The notes under the pieces were generated by a model that did no database searches, had not been told where the DNA came from, and worked only from the letters and a program-made list of their open reading frames with translations. The translations under genes were made by a program, and so were the position numbers. This document shows positions 33,308 through 47,600 of a stretch of DNA of 64,000 nucleotides, one piece after another (position 1 is the stretch's first letter; each line of letters starts with the position of its first letter). Source of the stretch: Hemibagrus wyckioides (Eukaryota > Chordata > Actinopteri > Siluriformes > Bagridae); assembly GCF_019097595.1 (NCBI RefSeq), contig NC_080716.1, positions 9,411,401-9,475,400 on the forward strand. Reading direction: 5' to 3'.

Positions 33308-34984
33308 AGCAACTCCCGCTAAACCTTTTCACCGAAACCATGCCGGAAGAAAACGCTTAAACTACAAGCCGGTAAAAAATAGATGGAATCTTAGAAGCTC
33401 TGAGATGCCAGTCTGCCCTACAGCACTGCTTGTCTTTCACTCCAGTAGCCGTGCTTTAAAGTGGTGTGGGATAATGCCACTGAGAAATGGGGTCAGCTAA
33501 CCCCAGAGCTGCAGGTTAGAACCCATATTTAGCTGTTTCTTTTCCCTTTATTACTACTGCTGTTCCAGGCCTGATCACATGGAAGTGCTGGGGAACTTAT
33601 GTGCAACTGATTTAGCCTAAAGAGAGTGTTGGGGGGAAAAAAAACGCTCTAAGAGGAGATAAAGCACGCAGAATAAGGCACATTATTATTTTAAGGTTAA
33701 TTTGTACCACTGAACATTATCTCAGCCTTGTTTCCCCTGCTTTAATTAGATTTAGTAAAAGGAATTAGGCAACGAGAAGCACCAGAGGGTTTTCTTTACT
33801 GTAGTTTCACTGCTATTTTAGTTCATTTTTCCATTGTTTAAGGTTAAATGAAAGTAATTTGCTTAAAACAAATATTAAACTCATACAGTGAAATCTGTGT
33901 TTACAATATTCTTTCTTTCTTTTTTTTTTTTTTACCAGAAGCTGTAGGCAAGCATTTTCTAAGATTTTTAAGGCTCATGTGTTCATATAATTTTTGCAAA
34001 TAATTAGGCTGCATTTTTTGTTGTTGTTGTTATTTTTAATTATTTCCTTTTTTAATTCAGCACTACACATACTGTAAATTCTGACCAAGTGTTTTGTATG
34101 TAAATAAAAAAAGAAGCTAATTTTGTAACAGTGTAAAACGACACCATTTTTTTTTTTTGTGGTGTGGAATATGTGGAACATGTCTAGTCGCCTTTTTTTT
34201 TTTTCTTTTTTGTAAATCTCGTTACAGGCATTTTGAATGAAAGAAACGTCTAAGCCCAGTCGAGTTTTCACAATCTGAGTAAGCAGAACTCTGGTCAGTG
34301 GTAAGACTTCAATCTCATTAGCAGTTGATTAATGAAAAGGACAGCAACATTATATTAAACTTAGCAGCACATTCGCAAATAGGCAGTTTTACAATCGAAC
34401 CAGAGTTATGGGTGCATATGCAGACGGGTCCGTTCGAATAAGGCAATGTTCATTTGTTATCTTTAATTGTTCCTGAGGAAGCTTTTAGTCTGGGTGAAAT
34501 ATGATTCTATTAGAAAATGATGCTTTTCCATTTAGAGCAAACAGACATGAATGATCTCATTTGGACGTTTTTCAGAACTGTGGTGGATTATAGTGTGTGG
34601 GTTAAAGAGTCTCCCCATCTCCGAGTGTCGTCTGAGGCCAGGATGTGGATGAAATCACTGTGCAAATTCAGGAAAATCCTGAAGCTGTAAAGAAGCACTT
34701 TCTTCCCACCCATACCTTGTCTGAGTTATTTAATACATTTTAAAAAAAAATCCTATTTCAAAAAGATTTAATTCATAATTCATCATTTATAAAGATTTTG
34801 ATGTTAGAGCTGTTTTCTTTTCTTTTATTCCATTTATTTCTTTTCTTTCCTTTTCATTTAATGTAATTGTTAAACAGTCTTTTTGGACCTACTACAGGTC
34901 TTTTTTTTTCTATAACAGCAGAAAGAGTAGCTCATGTTATAGATCAGTTAATATGTTAGCATTTATATATAAGTAAATATCTAA
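33308..34984. other. Non-coding, AT-rich with poly-T tracts
   Basis: No exon or named repeat. Poly-T tracts at 33920-33934, 34147-34159 and 34193-34204. Confidence 0.45.
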
Positions 34985-35395
34985 GTAAATAACATGGTGA
35001 TGAGGAACGAGATAAACATCTGCGTAATCATTCATGTGGTGAAGTTTTCTGTGAAGAGACTTTTATTTAACATTACTGGAAGGAGTCCCCACTCTCAGTG
35101 CTTTGTAACAGTCACGGATAAAGCTGTAACTTGGTTTTCAGACACAGTCTTCATTGTTACATGACAAAAAAGAGTGGTGAAGGAATGAATGTTTATTGCT
35201 GCTATAAGGTCAGTGGTAACAGGAACTAGCTTGTTTCCTAGATGCTATGTTATAAGTTTCTAAAAAATTATCGACAGACTTTTCCGTGGTAAAAGAGGAA
35301 TAAAACACTTCCCTACTAAATTTTTACCACTATAAAAAATGAGACACACTTCCTGCTAACTTCAGTTTTAGCAAGCATATGCATAATCGTGGAAT
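34985..35395. repeat. Dispersed repeat of unknown family, copy 1
   Basis: Internal comparison shows shared blocks with 49505-49990 and 57900-58125: 'GGAAGGAGTCCCC', 'GTGCTTTGTAACAGTCAC', 'TTTATTGCTGCTATAA' and 'GGTAACAGGAACTAGCTTG'. The copies are too diverged to define ends by eye. Confidence 0.5.
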
Positions 35396-36414
35396 ACTTA
35401 AGAGCCATGCAGAGTGTGACATTTTATTTTTTTCCCCTCTCTGAGAATGCTATTCTTTGATATTTGCCCTTTGCACAATGATAAATGTTCCCCATATACA
35501 CACTTTCCCTTCAGAAGCAGAGTTCCAGCAGTAAGATTTAATGTACATGACTCCTTCAAATATACTGTCATATAAAAGTTACAGTATATATATATATATA
35601 AATAAATATACACACACATATAATCACTTTCTGAGGCGCTTGATTCATCAACCGTCATTTCTCAAATGACAGCTTCATCACTTCGGTCAGTCACCAATCC
35701 ATCAATCCGATTTACCTCACGCTGAGACTGGCTCAGGTTAGCCATTCTCCATTAATGTTATCTCTTGTAAGGCGCTTGACACCCAAGGAGTTAAGTAGCG
35801 TTTTTGCATGGGCAACATGCGAGTAAAACATAATAAAGGTAATTTACTGCAAGGCAAATTCCATAGCTAAAGGGTTCCTATGTTAAATAGCGCAGTGACC
35901 TTTAGCGGCTGATTACATAAAGAAGGCACAATCAGATTAGAGCAGGGAGGGAAAGGTCAAGCGCATTCTCCGCCATGGCCATTTCAGTCTACCTGGAGAG
36001 CCTTCGTCTCTGAGCGGCAGCCCAAAAAGCGACTATTGGCCGTGAGCTATGAGGTAGTTAGCCTCGGTGCCCCGAGAGCCGTTTGAACAAAGGCCAGCGC
36101 CTGATGTGCTCATGCAACTTTGCAACCATCTCTCTCTCTCTCTCTCTCTCTCTTTATATCCTGATTGATGATACTGTACAAAAAAACACCTGACTGATCT
36201 GATGAGAAATCCATGCTTGAGGATATTAAGTTTAAATGACAAGACTCTGAACCTAGATATATCTTATTTTTATCATTTCTTGTGTAGCTTCATGTGAGTA
36301 TGAATGGCAATGAAATCTAAACTGTGTGTGTGTGTGTGTGATTAAAAAACACATTTGTACTGTATATTTTTTGGCCAATACAGCAAAAATAAGAAAGCAT
36401 GTCCAGGAGAAGAG
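35396..36414. other. Non-coding stretch, possible regulatory segment
   Basis: Segment 35740-36060 is even in composition, with homeobox-like TTAATG and TGATTACA words. A CT array lies at 36129-36153 and GT at 36325-36340. No exon found. Confidence 0.35.
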
Positions 36415-36795
36415 GAGAAGCTTCTTGCCATTCAGGTCCTCAAACTACACACAGGACACCTGCTGGACTTTTTTCTGGACTCAATGCTCACTCACTCTTC
36501 TGGACTTTTTTTGCACATGCATGTTTCACACTGTAATTGCCCACATCAGCACATCCGCACTTTATTCAGTAGTCAGACTGTTCTACAACTGATTTTAATT
36601 CATATTTACATTTTAATATTTTTCTTCCTTTTTCCACTTCCATTGTTAATTCTATTTTTTTTTCTATTCTATTTTATTAAAATTCTCTTTTTAGCATATT
36701 TAAATTTTTTGTATACTCTTATTCTTATTTTATTCTCTTATTTTTTTATTCTATTTTTATGAAAATGACAGTAAAACAGGATTCATTCAGGTTTT
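36415..36795 (+). mobile_element. LINE 3' end remnant
   Basis: The segment has the usual order of a fish LINE 3' UTR: GACACCTGCTGGACTTTTTT and TTTTTTGCACATGCATG, then a long T-rich region with TATTCT words, and at the end TTATGAAAATGACAGTAAAA before ATTCATTCAG. No coding part is left. Confidence 0.55.
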
Positions 36796-37659
36796 TTATT
36801 TTCCTCTATAGCTGCTTTGCAATAATGTCCATTTGTTAAACGTGATACACAAAAATTTAATTGTATATTTTAATACAAAAGGGTTTTCCGAGTTAAAATT
36901 GGTATAATGTGAAATGTAAAACATAAACAACAAAAAAATCTGATTATTTACCAATTTAAATAAAAATAAATTAAAAAAGGTAACTGTTCTTAAGTACCCC
37001 TGAAATACATACCACACATTGGTTAGACCGTTTTTTTTACCAATTTTTTTTGGAAATGATTTTTCATTTAGAAAACATTCTTTGCAGCACACTTTGCAAC
37101 AATCAGCTCCATATTTTGAAATTCTGATCCATTTTTAAAATTCTGTTTAAAATCTTGCTTTCTTTCCTTCTGTATGTAAATCTATATTGTGATAGAAAGA
37201 GTCGATGGCGATTCAGATACGAGCTTCACTCGGAGAAAATAACTTCAAGCGAATTGATGGTGTGGAGAAAAATGACTGCAAGCATGGCATTAAGTTTGTT
37301 TAAAAAGCCACCTCGGCTAGAGCATTATTGATTTGATGGAGTAATGTTTTCCGGAAAGCAGCCACATACCCGGTGTAGGGTCACTAAACGAGGTGGGGGG
37401 GGGAAGGCAGCTTAGAAAGAGCAGTGTTGCCAAGCGGTTGTTTTCCACTTGTTGACAGGAGAATGGATCTGGGTGGCCCTGTTATTGTTATCATAATTCC
37501 ATTCTGCAAGCAGCTCTGCTGGCCCAGGAAGTGATAGGACACTGTGTGTGTGTGTGTGTGTATGTGTGTGTTTTAGCTAACTGGAGTGCAAGTTGTCTAT
37601 GTGTGCATGTATCTGCGGTATGTATAAATGTGTATGTGTTAGTGAGTGTGTGTGGGTGG

Positions 37660-37890
37660 GAGGCGCGGGCAGAGGAAGGCAGTTTGTCTTAGGCGCAGCT
37701 CGACGCTGGCTGGCCTGTCAGCCAGTTTTATGGCGGGCCCATTAGGAGGCTGACATGGTTAATGCTGATTGCGGCAAGCGCAGCCAGGCTCTGACAGTAA
37801 CGGTGAGCTGAGTGACGCAGATGATGTTAACAAGCCGGGGGAAGCGACTGGGGCCCGTGTTTACAATGTGGGGGTGCGAAACCTGTCTGC
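37660..37890. promoter_or_regulatory. Candidate conserved non-coding element
   Basis: A GC-richer island in AT-rich DNA, even in composition and without repeat character, containing GTCAGCCAGTTTTATGGC and GCTGACATGGTTAATGCTGA. It holds no open frame with splice sites. Judged only by appearance; conservation cannot be tested here. Confidence 0.25.
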
Positions 37891-38509
37891 ATGATAACAC
37901 CGGCCCCTACACACACACACAGCTACACATACAGACACAAACCTGGCCACAAACACCGAGAGGAGACTGCACCAGCAGATAATTAGGCACCCTGCAAACA
38001 AAAGAGCTGGGCTTCATTCCTCAGCCTCGCAGGCAGCGGGGAGCTGCACTGGCCTGTCATTGACAGGCTGAAGTGTGCACTTGGTCCCACGCCTTCCTGC
38101 AGTCCTCCAGAACAGTGGCACTTTAGCCGTGGAAGAACATGGCTTCAGCACGGCTGCTCGGTCCAATATGATCCGGGTTTATATATAAACGCTATGCATA
38201 GTCATTAGACATCTTGCCTGTTTTGTCTAAAGCCTTTTATTATGACAAAATAGAGATTATATAGATGCCACGGTTTACACTCTGTGTGTGTGTGTGTGTG
38301 TGTGTGTCCGACTGGTCTCCTGTTCTGTGCTGAACTGAATTAGAGGCAGCCTGTATGTTAGACAAGATGTTGCCCACAATTTCATCTAAACAGACCGCAG
38401 AATGCGTCTGTGTCCATAGCCATCAAAAAGGGACAAAAAGCGCTCAAAAACAATTAGTGTGGGGAACTCGCGTTTCAAATTAAGCCGCAGGGCCGTCGCA
38501 TATATAAGT

Positions 38510-38705
38510 TCTCTTGTCAGCCCAGTGAAGTGGCAGTTAATGAGCTTCATTAATATGCTAAACAGGCCTTTTTCCCCTCATTTTGCTCTTGCTCTGTCCA
38601 CTGCAAAGTGACCAGCTCTGGAATATTTCTAATTGCAAGTCAATTATGTCATTGAGCCCATTTAGAACTTCATTTGTATGCAAATTTAGGGTTGGGGGTT
38701 GAAGC
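38510..38705. promoter_or_regulatory. Candidate conserved non-coding element with POU octamer
   Basis: It contains a perfect octamer ATGCAAAT (38678-38685), CATTAATATGCTAAA and TAATGAGC words, the kind of homeobox/POU-site clustering typical of developmental enhancers. No coding signature. Confidence 0.3.
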
Positions 38706-40654
38706 AAGGTTCACCACTTCACAACAGTAAGTGTATAAATAGTACATGATCTTAGCCTGAGCATCCTGAGCTGTTAGGTGGTGATGTATAGAGACCACTC
38801 TTTGGCCTGTCAAGTTGGAAGGATATTAAAACCGGTGCAAAAGAAACGAACAGAAGGAGAGCTGTGCGTTTCCTCCAGGAGCTCTCGACGCGAATTGGGA
38901 GCTCGTCAGCTCATGGAGTGATCATTAATTGCAGTTACTACAGTGAGGTTGTCCCAGTAAATGATTTCTCGATGCATCATCCGTCTTTGATCTCTCTCTA
39001 GTCAATAGTAGGTTTAGTGGGGCATAAAACAGTCATCAATAAAAGCTGATGAAGACATAGCAGTAAGTTAAATGAGTGGGCAAAGGCAGCGCCCTCCAGT
39101 GGTCAAGACCCCTTTTTCTCTGTGTGTTTGTGAAAGGTGTTGTGTAGATGTTGTGCAGTTGTGTGTGAAAGTACACATGCAGATGGATACGACAGTGGGG
39201 ACACTCACTGTACACCTCTTTCTTCATCCTACTCTCTCTCTCTCACACACACTCGCACACAAAATGAGTCATATTTGCACACCACACCTTCCAACACACA
39301 CATACATTTCATAAGGGTTTGGTTGGTTGTCTGTAGAGTTTGACTTGTGCAGAGGAGGCTGGGCACTGGCAGACAGAGCTGTGCCTGCTGTCCGACAAGC
39401 CCCTTAACGATTATCAAGCTCCATTTTATTAGGGCAGGCTGGAGCTGAGCACGAAAGGCAGGCTTGTAAATTAGCTGCCAGGGCTGGCGTCAATACCGGA
39501 GAAAATCCGGTGACATTGTGAAGTCTGCCACCCATCAGCACTTAATGAATGGATGAAGTTAAGACCATTTTTAGTAAATTCATTACTGTATTGGACTTGA
39601 CAGGGCAGTTTAATAATTGGTTTGTCACATTTTTTTTCTCCCAGATGATTAATATGCCTATTGATTAGGGCTCAGCGAGTATGCACACGATATGGAGAAA
39701 AATGCACGCACAAGCACTAGAATACAAAAATTCAATGGATGCTCAAAGAGTGACTGGCAGTCAAGAAAACCCTGTTCCCAACTTAATCAAATCCAGTGGA
39801 AACACTCCAGCCAGCATAATCAGATTCTCTCTCAGCCGACCAGCCCAGACGCTGAAGCACTGTCCAAAAATGTTCATACAGAAATTGTAGCGATGAACAA
39901 AATGACATCTTTCCACTTATTTTAGTTTACACATGTACCTCTGTAGTAATCTCTAATAATTGATATAACAGTATATTTCCATAAATCCTTCTGTTTAATC
40001 AACTTGTTTCGCTACTGTAATAGTCGTAAGCCTAAAGTAAGCCTCCTAATTGTTGTGTTTCTGTGAGTACAGCTTACCCTTATGTGTTTGTCTTCACACC
40101 TGTGCTGCACCTGACAAAAGAAACCAGATCCAGCCAAGAGCAATCCTTCTTCATCTACCCTAGTGGTCATGTTCGAGGATGTAATCAGCGCTAACTGTAA
40201 CAAGGTCTTCAACAGCCCCTGAAAACGCCACAACTCACTTCAGTGATTGAGAATCTCACTCAGGAGCTGGCTGCATGTGCTCTCTAGCTCTGTCAGACAA
40301 TCCAGGTCCAATGCTCTGTGGTTTTTTTGTTTTTTTTACTTTGGAAATAGAAAAGCTCTAAGCCTGAAAAGTACACTCTGTTACTTATAAGTCTTTGAAT
40401 GGATAACAGTTCTAGAGTTATTTAATGATTTGAGAGCGTGAACCATTTTATTTTGTAGCATTTTACATAAAAATATTTATGGGACAAATGAAAAAAACCT
40501 TTAATTTGATTGGATTGATTATTTGATTGATTGATTGATTGATTGCATGAATCATTCTACTTTTATATAAAAACTGTTTTATTTTCTCATTGTGATCCCA
40601 AGATCATGTGTATTGTGGCTTTAATGATGGATAGACTGAATAACTTGGACACAT

Positions 40655-40815
40655 CATCCATCCATTCATCCATCCATCCATCCATCCATCCATCCATCCG
40701 TTCATTCATTTGTTCATTCATCCATATTCAGTACTTAAGCCTTGGGGCTTTAGTGGATCCAAGACCTGTAGGAACCCTATGAGGCTGGAACACATGAATA
40801 GGACACCAGTCTGTT
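40655..40815 (-). repeat. Interspersed fish repeat (same design as 25640), minus
   Basis: CATC/ATTC tandem units (40657-40715) form the tail; then TTAGTGGATCCAAGACCTGT and GACACCAGTCTG follow, the complement of the GT-core repeat body. Confidence 0.55.
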
Positions 40816-41289
40816 TAATATTATGACAAATTCATCTCTGTGATTTCCTGATCTGATATGTTAACTCTCCTCAGACCCGTACTGCTCAACAACCAGGTAT
40901 GTGAGTGAAGCTACACAGCAAGCTTAGCCTTTCCACATTAGCAACATCGCTGCCACCTTCGTTAACAAAAGAAAAGCTGAGTGAACTTCCCCTTCAGATT
41001 TTCAGGTATGTCCAACTTTAGATTAAAGAGGGACTTATCCATTAATTCTAATCAGAGTGATTGGTGTGTGTCATTAGTTATGGAACTGGAGCTGAATTTG
41101 GTCTTAAAAGTTAAAGTTCCAGCATGGATTTATTTCAGATCCTATATCAACATCCTGTCCCGTACAATTCATAGCTTCATCTCTCAATAAACTGAGGATA
41201 ATATCTTGCAATGAGGACCTTCTCCCAAGTCATGCAGTTGAATGTCATGAAGCATCACTTTAAAGCAGTATCAGCCTGGGAGGAGGGGA
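40816..41289. other. Non-coding spacer
   Basis: No gene or recognisable repeat; a short open frame at 40981-41190 has no domain content. Confidence 0.4.
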
Positions 41290-41525
41290 GGATTCTCCAT
41301 CAAATACAGGTAGGTTCAGGTTTCCTCTAGGTGCTCTGGTTTCCTCTTGCGGCCCAAAAACGTGCATTTTAGGCTGATGGGCATCTCTAAATTTTCTGTA
41401 ATATGTGTGTGTGTGTGATTGTATCCTGTGATGGTTTGGGTGTGCCCTGCCTTGTGCCCTGAGTCCCCTGGGATAGGCTCTGGGCTCCCCATGAAAATAC
41501 AGAAAATGGATGGATGGATGGATGG
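41290..41525 (+). repeat. Interspersed fish repeat with GGATGGAT tail
   Basis: Order of blocks: TCAGGTTTCCTCTAGGTGCT, AACGTGCATTTTAGGCTGAT, GTGTGT core at 41404-41417, CCTGGGATAGGCTCTGGGCT, then (GGAT)n at 41507-41525. Same design as 25640-25866 and better preserved. Confidence 0.7.
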
Positions 41526-43454
41526 AAGTGGGTTCAATGAAATGACATATCATGTTTAGCTTCACTTTCCATGTCACTATGATTAAGCTTGTGGCTTGGT
41601 GCTTTGCAGTCAACACTGCAGATCTCTGATCTTATGAGTTAGTTCCCTCTTGGGTACTTGTATGGGAATAGGTTCAGTACCTCCACTACCTTAAAGGTTT
41701 TCTTTGGATGTCAATGACATCTTGGAATTAATGCAATGGAGATGACACATCCTCTCCTGTGACTTATTATTGACGTTATTATCTCAGACTTCCTGGCTTA
41801 GTGTTACTAGGAGTAGTTGCATGTCTATTTGTGTGGCATATAAGTGTGAGCGATTTTTTTTTCCCACTGTCATTTCGAATATTCACCTCAGTATACATCA
41901 TGTAGATGAATACGTTTGCCTCTTGAGAACACTAATAGGCATATCCACGTTGTTGATCATTTTTGCTATCATGTATAGCCTCAGGTTTACATCTCGGCGC
42001 AACAAATGAGCGGATAGATATGTCTGCAAATACGCCTCTGGGAGAACCACATTGATATTTTATTTAAAGGAATTGCGAAGGAGACTGTAGAATAAAGGCA
42101 ACGATTGTAACCCTCATCTGTTACAAGCTTTATTATTGATTTCTATCAGACCACCAGCGTGTCTGTTCATGGCTTTGTAAGATTAGCCTTATTCTTTGAA
42201 TCCTGCAAACTGATGCCTACAGTGTAGATATGGAAACAGCAGGTAAAATAATTTTAGATTGTGATACCATTTTTTTCCCTTTAGTTTAGGGTTTTTTTTC
42301 CAGGAAATAATCTGTCTGAGAAAAAAAATGTATCTAATTCAGAGAGTGTCTCTTGAAGCAGCATCCTGGCCTGTGATAAAGTGCTCTGCTCAATTTCCCT
42401 ACAGCCGAGATTAAGAAAACCCAGCGCTGGCTGCCACAATAGGGGCATTACCATATGAATATGGCTGTTGCATCGCGGTCTCTTTAGCCCATCAATCTCG
42501 TCTCACTCTCGTAAAGGGAACCAGATAACCTCCAGGAGATCCCCTCTTAACCTCAATTCTGTCGGCTGGATTAAGAAATACCCGTGAGCCGAGTGTTTGA
42601 GCTGCGTCACGGCTGCACCATTATTCTTCCGCGAAACGAGTTATAATACAATTAATCTTGTCCAGGAGGAAAAATATGGCACCTAAGTGAATTTTACATG
42701 AAGATCCTCCCACTACTTATTGCCACCGTCCCCCTCCCACTCCTGCCCAGCCGGCCTGTTCCTGGATGTGAAGTAATGGCATTCTGACAGAGACAATGGC
42801 TCAATGGCTCTGTGAGCTTTTATACTCAATGTAGTAGACATTGGGTGCTATTTGGGACACACTTAATACCTGGAGTATTACTAGAAGTGTAATATAGGGC
42901 AGAATGTCTTTCGCATTGTTATAAGGAAACCTGAAGTTTCAAGACGCATTTAAGAGGAGTATGATTTAATAAAGTGATAGGAATGAAATTCACCAGGTTT
43001 TGAGCTCAAACATGGCATCGGCTTCTTTACTTCACATTATGTTTTGGCAAAACTATTGTGCTACAGTTGTAAAGGAAATTCATGCATCTGTATTGTATTT
43101 CTGTATTGTATTTTGTATTTCTCTTGTATTATTCTTTTACATTTAGTTTTGTATGTCGACATTGCAGGGATAGTTTCTGTAGTTTCTTTAAGTTTGGTAC
43201 ATCGGCAGTCAGGTTTTGTCTATCAGAGTTTACAATTCACAAAATACTCTAGTGTGTGTGTTCCTTCTCAGAACAGATGTGCTTTTTGTGGCACACTTCC
43301 TGGTCTATAGAAGACCTGAACCTGGTGCGTAGTTTCCTGGTGCTGTTATGGTACCAAAAGACCAAAACACTTTGTTGCAGTTTGCAATTTCAGAGGAATT
43401 GAGGTCATTTGGAAGACACTTATAGAAATAGAAATAGAAGCCACAATTAAAGCC
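41526..43454. other. Gene-free stretch with CNE-like block
   Basis: Segment 42340-42770 is even in composition and of higher complexity than its surroundings (AAGAAAACCCAGCGCTGGCT, GGCATTACCATATGAATATG) and may be a conserved non-coding element. No exon found; a Cys-rich frame at 43044-43310 is judged accidental. Confidence 0.35.
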
Positions 43455-43530
43455 ATTCATTCATTCATTCATTCATTCATTCATTCATTCATCTTAACCA
43501 CTTTATCCTGGTTGGGTTGTGATGGATCTT
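43455..43530 (-). repeat. Tail fragment of the interspersed fish repeat
   Basis: Nine ATTC units (about 43457-43492), then TTAACCACTTTATCCTGGTT, the complement of the repeat's 3' end. Strongly truncated. Confidence 0.6.
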
Positions 43531-44145
43531 AAAACACTGGTTCGAGATGATGAAGTAATTTCTATTTTAATTTATTATGAATATATCATGTTTTCTGTGT
43601 TCAGCATATTACCTATTTTAACGTTTTGTAGTTTTTCCAATATAAATCAGTGAATATCCAGGCCCTGAAACATGTCAGCGCTATAAGATAGAATTCTGCA
43701 CTCAATTATAGACTAAGGCGCTATGATTTATTTAAATAAGACTATTTAATATACTTATCGCCCATGCATTCGACATTTGCCATAAAGGTATATGGGACAG
43801 TATATGTGTAAGGGGAAGCCATAAACCATGGCCTGATCCTTGGGGCTAAAAGAGCAGCGGCTGGCTGCCTGCGGAGGGGGGTGGGGGTGGGGAGAACACA
43901 GGTGAAATTGATTCCTGGTGTCTATATTTCATGTTGAAAATTGGCTCGTACATCCAGTGGTTTGATCTATGGGGGCCGTCGTCTTAAGAAAAAACCTTAG
44001 TAAATGTGTAATTTCTCCCTTGATGGAACACAGACGAAAGCCGATCCTTCTTATTCTTCAATGCCTCTCTCTCTCTCTCTTTCTCTCTCTCTTTTTCCTC
44101 TGTTCCTTTCTGTCCCTATGAAGACAGCACAGGTCCTACAGGGTT

Positions 44146-44199
<54 letters not shown>

Positions 44200-44653
44200 C
44201 TCTCTCTTCCTTTCTCCCCCTCCTTTGCTCTCCTCCTTTTCATGCTTCTTGATGTCTCCATTTCATTATGGCCCCTCCATTTATCAACTCTTTTCGGGTA
44301 AAGACTGACTCTCCCCAATGTGTGCTTTTTTTTTGGTGAGGCGACTGTGATTGTGGGTCTCTTCGCTGGTGGTAGAAGGTCATATCTATGGGGATGACAT
44401 AGGAGGCACTCACTGATGGAGCTGTGTAATATTCTATACAGAAGCCCTGTTTGTTTGTGGCTGGAGAAGTGGCTGCAAGCAGATGGGCTACCCCACATGC
44501 ACACTGAATGACAGGAATAAAGATGGAGTAGCCAAGGTATACATGAGAAAGGAGTCCAAATAAATGAGGCGGACAGGGGAGCAATGCACAGTCACTGATG
44601 TGCAAATGATAAAGAAGGCCCCTGCGTCTATCTGTGGCTCAGAGTGTGTGCGA

Positions 44654-44688
<35 letters not shown>

Positions 44689-47600
44689 GGATGAGTGCAA
44701 GGAAATATGGGTGAGTGCATTATAATCAAGGCACTGGTAATGATAATAATAATAATGTGAAATTAGTTCTCTCTATCAGTGAGTGAGTGGGTAGGCCTTT
44801 TAATCATGGTCTAAAAGGTGCGAATGCTCTTTATCATCATTGAACTGTGTCCAGGGCTAATTGTGGCCATATTTCACTGTCCGCGAGCCTGGGGTGGCCA
44901 ACGATCTGGCCTGCTCGAGCGCCAGCGTGATTGAACGCAGATAAAGTCGCGGTCACAGCAGGGCTCAGCTGGGAGCCGGCCTCAAAGACATACACTAAGT
45001 GAAACAGAGGGTCTCCTCGCCACATCTCCTGCTTCCCTTTATTTCTTCTTGTCTATCTTCACTTTTCTTCTTTCCTTAATACATATTAACAGCAACAGAT
45101 AAACCGGTAATTGATAAACATCACAGTTAGAATTGTTAGTTGTTGCTATGAAGGCAGAAAAACATAAAGAAGCGAGTAAGAATTAAGGAAGCCTAGAAAA
45201 AGACCAAAATGCTAAAATATCTTAATGTTTAAATATTTCTTGTGAAATCACCCTTTTATAAATTTGATTTCCTACAGCTTATGAATGTGTTGCTTTCATA
45301 GCTGGCAAGGAATGATCTTACCTTTTGTGTTTCTCAGGAAATGTGCGTGTGCATAATTCAAATGAATATTAATTAATGATCTAATGATCGGTTGTGTATA
45401 TATATATATATTTTATCAAAGACCATAATAAAAGCAATGCAATACCAATAAATGCTAGAAATAACTATAATCAAAATGTCCATCAGCAATGAATAATCTA
45501 CAAGGTCGTTTTGGTTAACTAATTAAAAAAAAAAAAAAACTTATGTTAAAATAATGTGTGAAAAGTGAAAATAATGGAGATGAAGAGAACGTAAATTTCC
45601 CGAAAGTCATGAAAGATTTCTGTTCATGTCAAACCCACAAAGTGTTCCTGTCCTTCAGGCGCCCACTTTTCCTTTTTCTCCCCCTTTCCTTTTCTTTCAG
45701 CAACCAGCTCCATTGCTTTCCTTGACTCCTTCTCACCTTGGCAGAGGATGTAAGTCACCTACAGGGAAGAAACTTTTAATCAAAGTTAAAGCTTCACGGC
45801 AGACTGCGGCATGGAGAGAGGAGGAGGAGGAGGAGGAGGAGGAGACGAGGCTCACCGATCCCCTAGCTCACGTCCAACCCGGGCTTCAGCTTTATACCAC
45901 GTTGAATATAATTCTTATGAATTTCACCTTAATGGCAGCCTTGTCCTTTAACAACATATGGATTTAGTGAAAGAGTTTTTATTCATAATTATTTTCTTTA
46001 GTCACATATTTTAATACAATATATACAATTTTGTACAGTTTTTTGATTCCATGTATTTTTTTTTTTTTTAATTTCCTTTAAAAAGAAAAGGGGATAAAAA
46101 GTGTCGGAATAAAATATTATATCATATACAATTAGCTTTTAATGTTTGTCTGAGTGTGTGTGTAGTATTTCTTTTAAAATAGCACAATGCATTGTGGGTG
46201 AATAAATAGATAATTATTTCTAGAAAATCTTGACTAGATCTTGTCTTCGGTGTCTCTTGCATTATATTCGTAAGTTGCAATACTGTTGTTATTTCAGTCT
46301 GTGTGAGTGTGTGTCTGTGTGTGTGTGAGTGAGTGTGTGGAGTGAAACTGGTAGACGGTGAAGTGTTGCGCTGGACTGCAGCGGTTTCCCAGAGGTGGAT
46401 CTGATTACAGACACACACAAGCTGCAGGAGTGGCACCTGATACAAGGAACATGCAGAAAACATTGCAACACGTCATCAGAAGAGCTTGATAATGCAATTA
46501 GGAGCCGGTTGTCATAGACAGTGAGCAGCAGGAAGACTAACGCGGGTGTAAAGTGACACAGCTAGTTACAAGAAAAGAAATGAGGAGAGGGACGTCCATC
46601 CTCCTTCAGAGCATCCCAATCTCGTTTAGGTGACAGGTTTGCGCAAGAGACGCACTAATAGAACATTCAATATACATATTCTGTACTGTGTATGAAATTA
46701 GAATGCTCTATTGGGTATTAGATTCTGCAGCGGTTTGCTTCGTAGACTTGTTTATGATGTTAACTAATAAATCATTGAATAACTGAGTACTTTATTAACC
46801 ATCTTAAAACTCATAGAAGACATACGCTGTACATTCCTCACCCTCATACTTCACACATTTCCTTTTCCTACCAAGTTTTACTGTAGTAACTGAATAAGTC
46901 CTGCTAGTTCCTGAATATTGCTTTAAGACGTTTGAAAAATGAACTGGGATTTTTTAAGGAGTTACATTTGTAATATATTGGAAAAAGAGGTGGAATAGTT
47001 GTTTCTAGATATTGTACGGATGATTGAGAAAGAAAATACTACAGAGAGAGAGAGAGAGAGAGTGAGAGAGATTAGACAGAGAGTATTTTCTGGCCCCGGA
47101 AGCCTTCTCAATATAGACAGATGATGGCAATCCAAGCGAAGCATCAACAATCCTATTAGCCATGCTCCATAAATGCTCCTCATCAAGGGGAGATGTCATA
47201 ACTCACTTTACAACATTGATTTTAATCATATGAAATGTAAACATACATATTATCAATATCAATGCAGAAAATAACTTTGTAATATGCAATTACTGGCTGG
47301 CATTGATTTTTTTATCCAGTGTAATCTTCCCCAATTGATTTAATAAGGCCGTTATCAGCCGGGCAGGAGGAATATTAGAAACACAATTTTCATAAATTTC
47401 AATGCGCGTTGAAGCCGGTTCATCAGCTGCAGGGGACAAACCTGAGCGTGGGATGAGTCTGAGGTGGATCAGGGTGACTTATCACTGCTGACACCGTGGA
47501 CTGTAAAACACCACGTTCAAGTTGTCACTGACCATAAAGACGTCCTGATCATGGAAAAATGCTGACACTATTTAAAAAAAAAACTGTACTAATAATTACA

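Larger units (their letters stand above)
36796..40654. other. Gene-free stretch with CNE-like segments and GT/CA arrays
   Basis: No exon found. CA/GT arrays at 37543-37570, 38284-38308 and 37911-37920. Candidate regulatory segments are listed separately. The open frames on both strands are short and lack domains. Confidence 0.4.

Noticed and set aside
44240..44605. 121-codon frame on -
   Set aside because: No family match and no splice sites in phase; the overlapping sequence looks more like non-coding regulatory DNA.
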